From Comamonas kerstersii (GTDB taxonomy: Bacteria; Pseudomonadota; Gammaproteobacteria; Burkholderiales; Burkholderiaceae_C), in contig NZ_VZOT01000011.1 in assembly GCF_008801935.1 (NCBI RefSeq), positions 1 through 64,000 of the forward strand: 64,000 bases of DNA, given 5' to 3'. A program made the position numbers and the translations under genes. The notes under the pieces are model-generated. The model worked only from the letters and a program-made list of their open reading frames with translations, was not told the origin of the DNA and did no database searches. Within the stretch, counting starts at the first letter, position 1, and each line of letters opens with the position of its first letter. Positions 32,695 through 41,838 of this stretch are shown here, in pieces.

Positions 32695-33969
32695 TCAGAG
32701 CAGCATCTGAATGATCAGGGCGTTCACAATGTCCACAAAGAAACCACACACCAGTGGTACGACGATGAATGCCCGGTGCGCTGCGCCATGTCGGTGGGCC
32801 ACGGCGGTCATGTTGGCCACCGCAGTGGCGGTAGAGCCCAGGGCAATGCCACCAAAACCAGCGCTGATGACGGCAGCCTCATAGTCTCTGCCCATGCAGC
32901 GAAAGACCACAAACAGCGCGAAGCAGATGGTCATGAGCACCTGCAGCACCAGCACGGTCAAAACAAAGCCCATGACGCCCTGCAGTGCCCATAGCTGCAG
33001 GCCCATGAGTGCCATGGTCAGGAACATGCCAAGGCTGATGTCGGAAATCATGCTCAGGCCCTGGCGCATGCTGTTCCAGTGGAACAGCCCCAGCTTGCGG
33101 CGCTTGCGCGAGAGCATCCATTGCCCCAGCGTGTTACGCAGCAAAATGCCGCCCATCAGACATCCCACAAACATGGGCAGCTGCAGGCCCACCTTGTGAA
33201 ACAGTGGGGTGATGATGCCGCCGATCATGAGTGCCATGTTCAGCCACAGCCAAGCGCGCAGCACGCCAAAGTAGTCCAGCGGCACGGTCAGTTGCTGTGC
33301 GGGAACACCCACGTCCAGCGGGCGTGCGCCGCTGCCATGGATGGCGTGCCGTCGCATCAGGTAGCTGGCAATCGGCCCGCCGATTGCACAGGCGGCGATC
33401 ATGCCGACCATGTTGCTGGCCATGCCCAGTTCCACGGCGTTGTGGATACCGAGTTTTTCCACAAAGGTGGGTCCCCAGGCCAGGGTAGTGCCCACACCGC
33501 CGGTCAGTGAGATGGAGCCCGTCATCAGTCCAGCGCGGCTATCCAGGCCGAACAGCTCGGCCACGCCCACGCCCAGCAGGTTCTGCAGCAGGATAAAGCC
33601 GGTGGCCAGCGCCAGCAGAATCAACAGTGGCTTGCCGCCTTGCTTGAGGGTGAGCAGGTCAGAGCGCAGACCAATGGCCGCAAAGAAGTACAGCAGCAGG
33701 GAGTCGCGCACATTCAGATCGAACTCGATCTTGCTGCCGGTGGTGTAGTAGATCAGGCCGACGACCAGGGCGCAGGCAAAGCCGCCCACCACGGGCTCGG
33801 GAATGCTGTAGCGGCGTATAACGCCCCAATACTCGGCAATTTTCTGCCCTGCAAAAAACAGCAAAATAGCCAAGGTAAAGCTCTGGAAAGCAGGAATGCT
33901 GATGGTCTCTGGCAAGGTCACGGCGTACGGTATAAGTTGTAACGGGAAGCAAAGCCCGCGATTGTGCAT
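32695..33969 (-). CDS. gltS: Sodium/glutamate symporter GltS
   Basis: 424 residues, about 10-12 membrane helices. The segments RYSIPEPVVGGFACALVVGL, MTGSISLTGGVGTTLAWGPT and MASNMVGMIAACAIGGPIAS are the GltS re-entrant-loop signatures (GGVGT and GGxxG types). In E. coli GltS imports glutamate with sodium across the inner membrane. The ATG at 33969 has no good ribosome-binding site; a GTG at 33921 would give a shorter, more typical N-terminus (VTLPETISIPAFQSFTLA). Divergent from hemE with a 184-base gap. Confidence 0.92.
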   Translation of the reverse strand: MHNRGLCFPLQLIPYAVTLPETISIPAFQSFTLAILLFFAGQKIAEYWGVIRRYSIPEPVVGGFACALVVGLIYYTTGSKIEFDLNVRDSLLLYFFAAIGLRSDLLTLKQGGKPLLILLALATGFILLQNLLGVGVAELFGLDSRAGLMTGSISLTGGVGTTLAWGPTFVEKLGIHNAVELGMASNMVGMIAACAIGGPIASYLMRRHAIHGSGARPLDVGVPAQQLTVPLDYFGVLRAWLWLNMALMIGGIITPLFHKVGLQLPMFVGCLMGGILLRNTLGQWMLSRKRRKLGLFHWNSMRQGLSMISDISLGMFLTMALMGLQLWALQGVMGFVLTVLVLQVLMTICFALFVVFRCMGRDYEAAVISAGFGGIALGSTATAVANMTAVAHRHGAAHRAFIVVPLVCGFFVDIVNALIIQMLL

Positions 33970-34153
33970 GAGCGCAGTTGCAAGGCTTGTGCTGTATCAG
34001 TAGACGTGCACCCTCTTCGCAGCGGGAGGCCTTAGAAGCCAGGTGTTGCAGGCCCATCCGTTAAACTGGCCGTTTCCCAAGAACCCAAGAACATGTAGGA
34101 GGTGCTTTCGTGAGGATTGGCACCTTCAGGTCTTTTCTCTGTGTGAGCGCTTC

Positions 34154-35269
34154 ATGTCTTTTGCCCCCCTTCTGAACGACACCTTCCTGCGCGCCTGCCG
34201 TCGTCAGGCGACCGACTACACCCCGCTGTGGCTGATGCGTCAGGCTGGCCGTTATCTGCCGGAGTACAAGGCCACACGCGCCAAGGCGGGCAGCTTCATG
34301 GGGCTGGCTACCAATGTGGACTACGCCACGGAAGTGACGCTGCAGCCGCTGGAGCGCTTTCCGCTGGATGCTGCGATTCTGTTCAGCGACATCCTCACCG
34401 TGCCTGATGCCATGGGGCTGGGCCTGTCGTTTGCGGAAGGCGAAGGCCCGCGTTTTGCCAAGGTGGTGCGCGATGAAGCCGCTGTGGCCGAGCTGGCTGT
34501 GCCGGATATGGACAAGCTGCGCTATGTGTTTGACGCAGTGACCAGCATTCGCAAGGCGCTGGGCGGTCGTGTGCCGCTGATTGGCTTTTCCGGCAGCCCC
34601 TGGACGCTGGCTTGCTACATGGTGGAAGGCAAGGGCAGTGATGACTACCGCCAAGTCAAGAGCCTGATGTACAGCCGTCCTGATCTGATGCACAAGATCC
34701 TGTCCGTCAATGCAGACAGCGTTGCTACCTACCTGAATGCCCAGATTGACGCTGGTGCACAGGCCGTGATGATTTTTGACAGCTGGGGCGGCGTACTGGC
34801 CGATGGCATGTTCCAGCAGTTCAGCCTGGCTTATACCGAACGCGTGCTGGCGCAACTCAAGCGCACCGGCGTCGATGGCACCGACGTGCCGCGCATCGTG
34901 TTTACCAAAGGTGGTGGCATCTGGCTCGATGACATGAAAGGCATTGACTGCGAGGTGCTGGGCCTGGACTGGACGGCCAACCTGGGCAAGGCACGTGCCA
35001 TCGTGGGTGGTGAAGTGGGCGGCCTCGGCAAGGCCCTGCAGGGCAATATCGACCCCAATGTGCTGTTTGCCCCACCTGAGCAGATCGCTGTGCAGGCGCG
35101 CGCCGTGCTCGACAGCTTTGGCAAGCCCCATACGGACCGGGCGACCACAGGCCCTTCCCATATCTTTAATCTGGGTCACGGCATCAGCCAGCACACACCG
35201 CCAGAGCATGTAGCTGCTCTGGTTGAGACTGTGCATAACTACTCCCGTCAACTGCGTCTGTCGGCTTGA
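34154..35269 (+). CDS. hemE: Uroporphyrinogen decarboxylase
   Basis: 371 residues. Catalyses decarboxylation of the four acetate side chains of uroporphyrinogen III to coproporphyrinogen III in cytosolic haem synthesis. The signature [15 protein letters not shown] (about 24-38), [36 protein letters not shown] and [16 protein letters not shown] are present. The active-site Asp in FSDIL is intact and the length is standard. The ATG at 34154 gives the usual [18 protein letters not shown] start; an upstream GTG at 34043 adds unrelated sequence. Confidence 0.97.
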   Translation: MSFAPLLNDTFLRACRRQATDYTPLWLMRQAGRYLPEYKATRAKAGSFMGLATNVDYATEVTLQPLERFPLDAAILFSDILTVPDAMGLGLSFAEGEGPRFAKVVRDEAAVAELAVPDMDKLRYVFDAVTSIRKALGGRVPLIGFSGSPWTLACYMVEGKGSDDYRQVKSLMYSRPDLMHKILSVNADSVATYLNAQIDAGAQAVMIFDSWGGVLADGMFQQFSLAYTERVLAQLKRTGVDGTDVPRIVFTKGGGIWLDDMKGIDCEVLGLDWTANLGKARAIVGGEVGGLGKALQGNIDPNVLFAPPEQIAVQARAVLDSFGKPHTDRATTGPSHIFNLGHGISQHTPPEHVAALVETVHNYSRQLRLSA

Positions 35270-35288
35270 CGAACGGTGTTCAGCGTGT

Positions 35289-35324
35289 GCCATGAAGCGT
35301 AGGTGCGTACCTACGCTTCATGGC
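35289..35324 (+). terminator. Perfect 15-bp hairpin after hemE
   Basis: GCCATGAAGCGTAGG (35289-35303) pairs perfectly with CCTACGCTTCATGGC (35310-35324) around TGCGTA. There is no T-tract downstream, so it may be an mRNA-stabilising 3' end or a weak terminator for hemE. Confidence 0.65.
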
Positions 35325-35664
35325 CGCAATGGCGCTTCAAAATCCGTGCAAAAGCAGTCAAAAAGTTGCAAATTGACGTCTATCTACGGGATTTTACTTA
35401 TCGATGACGGCCTTGCTTCTGTGCATTGGAGTGCCACTTATGCACAACTTTGAGCAAGCGGGAGGCTGATTGGACGGCAATGAAGCTGATAGCGCTGAAC
35501 GAACTATTTTCGTAATAAGTATCTGTTTTTATTGAGAAATTTTCTTCATGAGAATGTCATGAAGAAAACGCGATGTTTTTGAGCTTGCTTAAAGGTGTGG
35601 GGGTGATTGACAATCCCCACAAAGTTATCCACAGAAACTGGGGTTTCCCACACACAATCTCCCG
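35325..35664. promoter_or_regulatory. A/T-rich hemE-priA intergenic region with two DnaA-box-like sites
   Basis: This 340-base gap is clearly A/T-richer than its surroundings, especially 35500-35580. It contains TTATGCACA at 35438-35446 (fits TTATNCACA) and TTATCCACA at 35625-35633 (perfect E. coli DnaA box), 32 bases before the priA ATG. A third site, TGTGGATAA (reverse box), lies at 36105-36113 inside priA. No gene or clear sigma-70 promoter was recognised. Possible DnaA-dependent control of priA is inference. Confidence 0.5.
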
Positions 35665-37836
35665 ATGCAGGTTCTGTCTGACATTTCGGCGGCATCCCAT
35701 GTGATAAGTGTCGCGCTCCACACGCCGATTCACAGCGGTGTCGGACATCTGCTGAGTTATCTGCACAGCCAGCCTTTGCCCGCAGGGACGCTGGTGCGCG
35801 TACCGCTGGGGGCACGGCATCTGCTGGGGGTGGTCTGGGATGACCGTCAGCAGCAGCCTTTGCCTGAGCACGCCACGCTGCGGCCGATTGATGCGGTGAT
35901 GGAAGGGCTGCAGCCCCTGGATACCCACTGGCAGCGTCTGGTGGGCTTTGCAGCGCATTACTACCAGCGCAGCATTGGGGAGATTGCCATGATGGGGCTG
36001 CCATCGGCACTGCGGGACATGACAGCAGAGCAGCTGGCCAAGCGCTTGCAGCCTCCCAAGCCCCGGAAGTTGTCGAAAAAAGCAGCAGCTGCGAATGCGA
36101 ATCCTGTGGATAACTCTGATCGAGCCGCGCTCTTTGTGCAAAACCTGATAGCACTCAGCGCAGAGCAGCAAAGCGTCTATGGGCAAATCGAGCAAAATTG
36201 CGGCCCCTTCCTGCTGTACGGCAGCACGGGCAGTGGCAAGACCGAGGTCTATATGCGCGTGGTGCAGCAGGCGCTGGAGGCCGATCCGCAGGCACAGGCG
36301 CTGGTCATGGTGCCGGAGATCAATCTCACGCCACAGCTGCAGCAACGCTTTGAACAGCGCTTTGTGCCCATGTTTGGGCCGCAGGCCGTAGTCAGCATGC
36401 ACAGCGGCATGACGGATGTGCAGCGGCTCAAGAGCTGGCTGGCCGCGCATACCGGTCAGGCGCGCATTGTGCTGGGCACGCGCATGTCGGTCTTTGCCAG
36501 CCTGCCGGGGCTCAAGGTCATTGTGGTCGATGAAGAGCATGACCCCAGCTACAAGCAGCAGGAAGGCGCACGCTATTCCGCACGCGATCTGGCCATCTGG
36601 CGTGGGCACCACTGCGGGGCCAAGGTGATTCTGGGCAGTGCGACCCCTTCGCTGGAGAGCTGGCATACCAGTGAGCCCGCCATCGGGCGCTACCAGCGTC
36701 TGCACATGCCCAGCCGTATTGGTGCGGGAGAGCTGCCCCGTGTCCGCATGGTGGATATGACGCAGCAGCCCAGGAAAACCGTGTTTTCGCAGCCACTGCT
36801 GGCCGCTATGACCGAGCGCATTGAGCGTGGTGAGCAAAGCCTGATTCTGCTGAACCGCAGGGGCTTTGCGCCCGTGCTGTTCTGTGCAGACTGCAACTGG
36901 AAAAGTGACTGCCCGCATTGCAGTGCCCACCAGGTGTTTCACAAGGGCGACCGCACGCTGCGTTGCCACCACTGCGGCGATACGCGCCGTGTGCCGCATG
37001 CCTGCCCTGAGTGCGGCAATCCGGACATCCTGCCCATGGGCAAGGGGACGGAGCAACTGGAAGAAGAGCTGGAGCGCTTGCTGCGTAATGTGCAGCGGCC
37101 CGATGGCCGTCCGGCACGCGTGGCACGCATTGATGCCGACACCACCAAGCTCAAGGGGGCGCTCGAAGCACAACTTGCCCTGGTGCACAGCGGTGAGGTT
37201 GATGTGCTAGTGGGTACGCAGATGATTGCCAAGGGTCACGACTTTCGTCGTATCACGCTGGTGGCCGCAGTGCAGCCTGATGGCGCGCTGTTTTCCAGCG
37301 ACTTTCGTGCGGCGGAGCGCCTGTTCTGTCTGCTCATGCAGGCCGCAGGCCGTGCCGGGCGCGATGCCGACTATGTGCGTGCCCATGACAGCCAGCCAGA
37401 GATGTGGGTGCAGAGCTTTGAGCCACAGCACAGCGTGTATGCGGCGCTGCGCAAGTATGACTATCCAGCCTTTGCCGCCCTGCAGCTGCGCGAGCGGCAG
37501 GAAGCGGGCATGCCGCCCTTTGCTTTTCAGGCGCTGGTGCGTGCCGATGCCAAGACACAGGAAGAGGCGCAGGCCTTTCTGCGCGCGGCCACAGAGGCTG
37601 CGCACCAGGGGCAGCTGCCGCATCTGGAAGATGTGTTCATCTATCCGCCCATCCCCATGGCCGTGCAGCGTGTCGCCAATGTGGAGCGTGCACAGATGCT
37701 GATCGAGGCCAGCGACCGCCGTGCGCTGCAAAGGTTTTTGCATGCCTGGCAGCCCTGGCTGCACTGGGTACGCAGTCAGCCTGCCCACAAGCGGCTGGTG
37801 CGCTGGCTGGTGGATGTGGACCCGCTGTCGCTGTGA
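35665..37836 (+). CDS. priA: Primosomal replication restart helicase PriA
   Basis: 723 residues. The N-terminal DNA-binding domain (VALHTPIHSGVGHLLSYLHS; RVPLGARHLLGVVW) precedes Walker A LLYGSTGSGKTEVYM (about 184-198) and the DEAH-type DEEHDPSYKQQEGARYSARD. The zinc region is CADCNWKSDCPHC...CHHCGDTRRVPHACPECG (about 410-450, eight Cys). Helicase motifs V and VI are GTQMIAKGHDFRRITLV and QAAGRAGRD. PriA reloads the replisome at stalled forks. All catalytic motifs are intact. The linker at about 130-155 (KKAAAANANPVDNSDRAA) is low-complexity and contains the reverse DnaA box. No strong ribosome-binding site precedes the ATG. Confidence 0.96.
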   Translation: MQVLSDISAASHVISVALHTPIHSGVGHLLSYLHSQPLPAGTLVRVPLGARHLLGVVWDDRQQQPLPEHATLRPIDAVMEGLQPLDTHWQRLVGFAAHYYQRSIGEIAMMGLPSALRDMTAEQLAKRLQPPKPRKLSKKAAAANANPVDNSDRAALFVQNLIALSAEQQSVYGQIEQNCGPFLLYGSTGSGKTEVYMRVVQQALEADPQAQALVMVPEINLTPQLQQRFEQRFVPMFGPQAVVSMHSGMTDVQRLKSWLAAHTGQARIVLGTRMSVFASLPGLKVIVVDEEHDPSYKQQEGARYSARDLAIWRGHHCGAKVILGSATPSLESWHTSEPAIGRYQRLHMPSRIGAGELPRVRMVDMTQQPRKTVFSQPLLAAMTERIERGEQSLILLNRRGFAPVLFCADCNWKSDCPHCSAHQVFHKGDRTLRCHHCGDTRRVPHACPECGNPDILPMGKGTEQLEEELERLLRNVQRPDGRPARVARIDADTTKLKGALEAQLALVHSGEVDVLVGTQMIAKGHDFRRITLVAAVQPDGALFSSDFRAAERLFCLLMQAAGRAGRDADYVRAHDSQPEMWVQSFEPQHSVYAALRKYDYPAFAALQLRERQEAGMPPFAFQALVRADAKTQEEAQAFLRAATEAAHQGQLPHLEDVFIYPPIPMAVQRVANVERAQMLIEASDRRALQRFLHAWQPWLHWVRSQPAHKRLVRWLVDVDPLSL

Positions 37837-37926
37837 AAAATACTTTTCAGCGCCCAGCCCGAAGAATAAGCATGAAAATGCGTCCAGGGCTTATGCAGCA
37901 AGCGCTGAAAGCTATGGTTTTAGATT
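37837..37926. repeat. Dispersed palindromic repeat copy between priA and the deacetylase gene
   Basis: The left arm ACTTTTCAGCGC pairs with the right arm GCGCTGAAAGCTAT (from 37902); inside are ATAAGC and GCTTAT words. It separates two convergent genes and may act as a bidirectional terminator. The right arm AGCAAGCGCTGAAAGCTAT (37897-37915) is identical to 13681-13699 inside rsmB. The stop codon of the minus-strand gene (37920-37922) falls on its edge. Confidence 0.7.
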
Positions 37927-38750
37927 TTTAGAAGCGGCTTGAGCGGCCCTTGCTGGATATGGCACTGGTGCTGCTCCAGCAGCGCTCCAAAGGCTTCGGA
38001 GTGCAGATAGTCAAACTCCACAGGGCGCTGTGCGCCAATGGCATCGCCCACAACTTCGGTGGTAGCGGGGTGGCACATAAGCAGGCTGCCAGGCTGCAAC
38101 TGCGCCAGCCACTGCGCCATCTGCGCGCCATAGGCGTCGGGGGTGGGTGCGTCAAAACCATAGACGCCGCCAAAACCATGGTTGACCAGCACGCCTGCCT
38201 TGCGCAGCGCACGCGTGGTCTGCCAGCCGCCCAGTAGCGCAATGATGCTGGCTTTGGGGCTGAGCCACAGCGTGCCCACTGGGGCGGTAGAGCGCACCCA
38301 GGGCATTTGCTGCGGGGTGTAGCGCTTGAGCATGACGTCCAGCATGGCCTGGCACATGCCGGGCAGCTGGTGCACGTGCTGATGGCCGTCGATGAAGTCT
38401 GGTGGTGTGCCCAGCGCTGTCTCAAAGGCATCGAGTTGCTGCTCCCACATGGCGCGCATCTGTGGGGCGCTCCAGTGGCCCGTATAGGCCTGGCGGATGA
38501 CTGTGCCCAGTGGCTGAGCAGGCACAGAGCCGCCATAGCTTTCGGTCAGGTTGAAGTGCAGCCCTACGGACAGGCGCGGGCGCAAGTCCTTCAGGCGCGG
38601 TGCTGCTTGCTGCCAGCGCGGGGCATTGGTCATGCAGCTGGTGGCTGACAGGCGACCTGCCAGGCACAGCTGCTCTACGGCCTCATCGACAGCCGGGTGC
38701 AGGCCAAAGTCGTCAGCACACAGAATAAAGGCGCGGATAGAGGTGGTCAT
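37920..38750 (-). CDS. ChbG/YdjC-family carbohydrate deacetylase, possibly NaxD-like
   Basis: 276 residues. The YdjC fold is marked by LCADDFGLHPAVDEA (catalytic/metal Asp pair, about 11-25), SVGLHFNLTES and FIDGHQHVHQLPGM (metal His residues, about 117-130), and a C-terminal LMCHPATTE. Family members deacetylate N-acetyl sugars; ChbG acts on chitobiose and NaxD (Francisella, Bordetella) on undecaprenyl-phosphate GalNAc for lipid A modification. The location 4 bases after gtrA in an operon with GT2 and ArnT-like GT39 genes favours the NaxD role over chitobiose use. The substrate is inferred from context. Confidence 0.82.
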   Translation of the reverse strand: MTTSIRAFILCADDFGLHPAVDEAVEQLCLAGRLSATSCMTNAPRWQQAAPRLKDLRPRLSVGLHFNLTESYGGSVPAQPLGTVIRQAYTGHWSAPQMRAMWEQQLDAFETALGTPPDFIDGHQHVHQLPGMCQAMLDVMLKRYTPQQMPWVRSTAPVGTLWLSPKASIIALLGGWQTTRALRKAGVLVNHGFGGVYGFDAPTPDAYGAQMAQWLAQLQPGSLLMCHPATTEVVGDAIGAQRPVEFDYLHSEAFGALLEQHQCHIQQGPLKPLLKI

Positions 38751-38754
38751 GGCA

Positions 38755-39162
38755 TCAGCGAGCCGCCTTGAAGGCCCAGAACTTGCTCAGAACAAAAGTG
38801 CCTGCAGCCACCAGCACCAGTACCAGCGCAAGACTGGCCAGGTAGTTCCAGGGCAGCCAGCGCAGCGCGGCGGCGTACAGCAGCTCATTGGCCACAAAGG
38901 AGCCACAGGCGACGGCAAAAAAGCGGGCCACCGTGGCCCAGCCGCGTGCCTGCTCCTGTGAAAAGGTCAGGGCTGCATGGCCGTTGTAGCTCACGATAAA
39001 AGCCACCAGAAAGCCCAGTACATTGGCCCACAGCGGTGGCAGGCCTGTGAGTGCAACCACGATGGCAACCACCAGCAGGTGGGTGGCGGCAGCGCTGCCG
39101 CCGACCAGGCCAAACTGCACCAGCTGCGGCAGCTGCCGCAGACGCATCAGCAAAGTGCTCAT
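38755..39162 (-). CDS. GtrA-family small membrane protein (putative polyprenyl-phosphate-sugar flippase)
   Basis: 135 residues with four predicted membrane helices: QFGLVGGSAAATHLLVVAIV, the segment around LWANVLGFLVAFIVSYNGHA, a third around FFAVACGSFVANELLYAAAL, and LASLALVLVLVAAGTFVLSK. The GtrA/DPMS3 motif FLVAFIVSYNGHAALTF is present. GtrA proteins are thought to flip polyprenyl-phosphate sugars to the periplasm. It overlaps the GT2 gene by four bases (ATGA), so the two probably work together, as GtrA-GtrB pairs do. Confidence 0.85.
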   Translation of the reverse strand: MSTLLMRLRQLPQLVQFGLVGGSAAATHLLVVAIVVALTGLPPLWANVLGFLVAFIVSYNGHAALTFSQEQARGWATVARFFAVACGSFVANELLYAAALRWLPWNYLASLALVLVLVAAGTFVLSKFWAFKAAR

Positions 39163-40175
39163 GGCTGCTCTCGCAGAGGACTGGCGTCTTCGTCGCGTGC
39201 AATCAGATAGGTGGGGCGCTGCTTGACTTCGTCATAGATGCGGCCAATGTATTCACCCAGAATACCGATGGACATCAGCTGCACGCCGGAGAACAGCATG
39301 ATGCCGGCAGCCAGCGTGGGCCAGCCTGCCAGGTCTGCGCCAAAGAGCAGGGTATCCAGCGTGATCCACAGACCATAGGCCAGCGCCAGCAAGGCCACGG
39401 CACCACCAATCACGCTCCACACGCGCAGTGGCAGCGTGGTGAAGGAGGTCAGCCCCAGCAGGGCGAGCGCCCCGAGGCGTTTGAGATTGAAGCTGGACTG
39501 CCCCGCTGCACGGTCCTTGGGCACAAACGGCAGTGCTGCAGTCTTGAAGCCGACCCAGGCGTACAGGCCTTTCATGAAGCGGTTGCGCTCGGGCAGGGCT
39601 CTGAGGGCATCGACCACCTTGCGGTCCATCCAGCGGAAGTCGCCGGCATTGGGCGGCACTTTGACGCCGTTGCCGGAGTTCATCAGCGTGTAGAACAGGT
39701 TGGTTCCCAGGCGTTTGGCACCGCTTTCTGCGCCGCGGTCGGCGATCACGCCATAAATCATTTCATAGCCGCCCTGCCACAGGGCATGCATTTCGGGGAG
39801 CATTTCCAGTGGGTGCTGGAAGTCTGCATCGATCAGCAGTACGGCATTGCCGCGCGCGTGGTCGATGCCAGCAGACAGCGCCGCTTCCTTGCCAAAGTTG
39901 CGTGACAGCGCCAGATAGCGCACGGGCAGCCCCTGTGTGACGAGCTGCATGGCCACATCGTGTGTGGCGTCACGGCTGCCATCGTTGACGATGATGATTT
40001 CAAAATCGCTGGTCAGAGCCTGCACGGCAGGGATCAAGGCATTGATGAAATCGCGCAGGTTGTCCTGTTCGTTGTAGGCCGGGACCACGCAGCTCAGCTG
40101 CAGGGCCGGGCGAGGCACTGCAGCGAAGGGGGCTGCAGGGGCAAATTCAGCATCCATGCTGGGCGTGGAGGTCAT
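39159..40175 (-). CDS. Glycosyltransferase family 2, GtrB/ArnC/FlmF-like polyprenyl-phosphate sugar synthase
   Basis: 338 residues. The GT2 domain begins LSCVVPAYNEQDNLRDFINA (about 27-46), with EIIIVNDGSRDAT (nucleotide-binding Asp), LLIDADFQHPLEM (DXD-like motif) and RFMKGLYAWVGFK. Two C-terminal membrane helices (about 240-310) resemble GtrB, DPM1 and ArnC. The expected reaction is NDP-sugar + undecaprenyl phosphate to Und-P-sugar on the cytosolic face. The sugar cannot be told from the sequence; with the deacetylase neighbour, GalNAc is one possibility. It overlaps both neighbours by four bases. Confidence 0.88.
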   Translation of the reverse strand: MTSTPSMDAEFAPAAPFAAVPRPALQLSCVVPAYNEQDNLRDFINALIPAVQALTSDFEIIIVNDGSRDATHDVAMQLVTQGLPVRYLALSRNFGKEAALSAGIDHARGNAVLLIDADFQHPLEMLPEMHALWQGGYEMIYGVIADRGAESGAKRLGTNLFYTLMNSGNGVKVPPNAGDFRWMDRKVVDALRALPERNRFMKGLYAWVGFKTAALPFVPKDRAAGQSSFNLKRLGALALLGLTSFTTLPLRVWSVIGGAVALLALAYGLWITLDTLLFGADLAGWPTLAAGIMLFSGVQLMSIGILGEYIGRIYDEVKQRPTYLIARDEDASPLREQP

Positions 40176-41782
40176 TGCACTTCCTTGGATGCAGTAGAGG
40201 CAGCAGGTACGTCAAACACGGCATAGCGGAAAGGCACGGGCTTGGGAAAGCGCCAGCCGCTGCGTTCCACGGTCAGCACTTGGGGCGCAGCAGTGAGTCC
40301 CTGTGCGGCCAGCCACTGTGTGGCTTCCTGCATGCAGGCAGTGTCAGGAATGTCTGGATTGTTGGCTACAGGGCCCAGCGGACACAGCAGCAAGCCGTTT
40401 TTGCTGCGCCAGTCGCCCAGACCCGCGAGCTGCGCGGGGAAGCTGTCCGGCATGTAGGGCACGGTTTGCAGGCCAGGCATGGCATAGAAAGCGATCATGG
40501 CGTTTTCTGCCCAGTCCCCTCCCACCCAGGCCAGCTGCTGCTGGGGGTTGCGTTCCTGCCACTGTTTCAGAATTTGCTGGGCAGCATCTTCAGTGGGGCG
40601 GTAGTAACCCTTGTCACTTTTCTGTGCGTTGACGATGGCCACCACAAGGCCCAGCACGGCCACCAGTGCCACGACAGGCCACCATGCTCTGCGCAGCTTG
40701 GTAAGCACCTGCGCCGTCACAGAGGGTGCCAGCGTATGCAGATTGCGCAGCCACAGCAGCGCAAAAGCATAGCCAATAGGGATGGCCCATGGGGTAGACA
40801 GCTCCGCTACGCCGAACATGCCGCACAGCAGGGTCAGCAGCCAGGGTGTGAGCGCCAGCCAGTACAGCACGTCGTCCCAGCCGTGGGGCATCCAGCTACG
40901 CCACAGGTAACTGCCAAAGGTGCGCAGGCAGCTTTGCTGCTGCATGCGGGCAGACAGGCAGGCATACACCGCGCAGACTGCCAGCCAGGCAGGCAGCCAG
41001 TAAAACAGCGGAGAAAGCGTAAAACGCAGCACATAGCGCCAGACCACATCACCGCCGCCCTGATCCATGGCATAGCCAATTGGCGCCCAGTCATGGCCTG
41101 CCATCCACGCCACATGGGGGCTGAGTGCCAGTGCAAATACCAGCAGGGCCAGATAGGGGCGGGGCGTCAGCAGCCACTGGCGGCCATCACGGTGCAGAAA
41201 GATGGGCAGCAGAAAGCCTGCCAGAAACACACCGCTGTAGTACTTGCTCAGCATGCAGGCTGCGGCCACGATGCCCAGCCAGGTGCTGAACCACACGCCA
41301 CGCCAGCCTTTTTCCTGCCAGCTGGCCAGCAGCAGGGCCGCAGCCCAGGGCCACAGTGACAGCAGCTGGCTGTTGGCATTGAATTTGCCGGCCAGCGAGG
41401 TATAGGGAAAGCTCCACAGCAGCAGCAATGCCCCCCAGTGGGCCAGACCACCCAGACCCAGTCTGCGGCCCAGACTGACTACGCCCCATAGGCCCACGGC
41501 GACATTGGTATAGGACAGCAGCCGGTAGGCCCAGTCCGTATTGGGAAAGACCGTAAACCATGTGCCCACTACCCATGCAAAAAACGGTGGATGCTTGTGA
41601 GTCCCCCAGAGAAAGGGCTGCGACCATGCATAGTTCTCCAGCATGTCGTTGTAGCTGTCGAGATTGCCTCCCGAGATCCATGACGAGCATGCCCAGACCA
41701 GGCAGGCCATGGCAATCAGCCATGCAGTCTGTCGACCACTGGGTGGTGGAAATGTGCTGGTGGTGGGGGAGGGTGTCTGCAT
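40172..41782 (-). CDS. ArnT/PMT-like membrane glycosyltransferase (GT39/GT83 type)
   Basis: 536 residues with roughly 11-13 membrane helices. The first periplasmic loop has GGNLDSYNDMLENYAWSQPF and THKHPPFFAWVVGTWFTVFP. The acidic residues before a conserved HPP are the PMT_2/ArnT catalytic loop pattern. A soluble C-terminal periplasmic domain follows (about 385-536; YYRPTEDAAQQILKQWQERN). ArnT-type enzymes move sugars from undecaprenyl phosphate to lipid A. It is the first gene of a four-gene overlapping operon with GT2, gtrA and the deacetylase, which suggests lipid A or envelope decoration. Confidence 0.85.
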   Translation of the reverse strand: MQTPSPTTSTFPPPSGRQTAWLIAMACLVWACSSWISGGNLDSYNDMLENYAWSQPFLWGTHKHPPFFAWVVGTWFTVFPNTDWAYRLLSYTNVAVGLWGVVSLGRRLGLGGLAHWGALLLLWSFPYTSLAGKFNANSQLLSLWPWAAALLLASWQEKGWRGVWFSTWLGIVAAACMLSKYYSGVFLAGFLLPIFLHRDGRQWLLTPRPYLALLVFALALSPHVAWMAGHDWAPIGYAMDQGGGDVVWRYVLRFTLSPLFYWLPAWLAVCAVYACLSARMQQQSCLRTFGSYLWRSWMPHGWDDVLYWLALTPWLLTLLCGMFGVAELSTPWAIPIGYAFALLWLRNLHTLAPSVTAQVLTKLRRAWWPVVALVAVLGLVVAIVNAQKSDKGYYRPTEDAAQQILKQWQERNPQQQLAWVGGDWAENAMIAFYAMPGLQTVPYMPDSFPAQLAGLGDWRSKNGLLLCPLGPVANNPDIPDTACMQEATQWLAAQGLTAAPQVLTVERSGWRFPKPVPFRYAVFDVPAASTASKEVQ

Positions 41783-41838
41783 GTCAATCCTGTGCGGAGG
41801 GATTGACTATTGTAAAGATCGGTGCTGTACCTCGCTGT

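Noticed and set aside
35325-35664. Possible chromosomal replication origin (DnaA boxes plus A/T-rich stretch)
   Set aside because: Only two boxes in the gap, widely spaced, no dnaA, dnaN, gidA or parAB nearby, and no repeated A/T 13-mers. Kept as a regulatory observation only.
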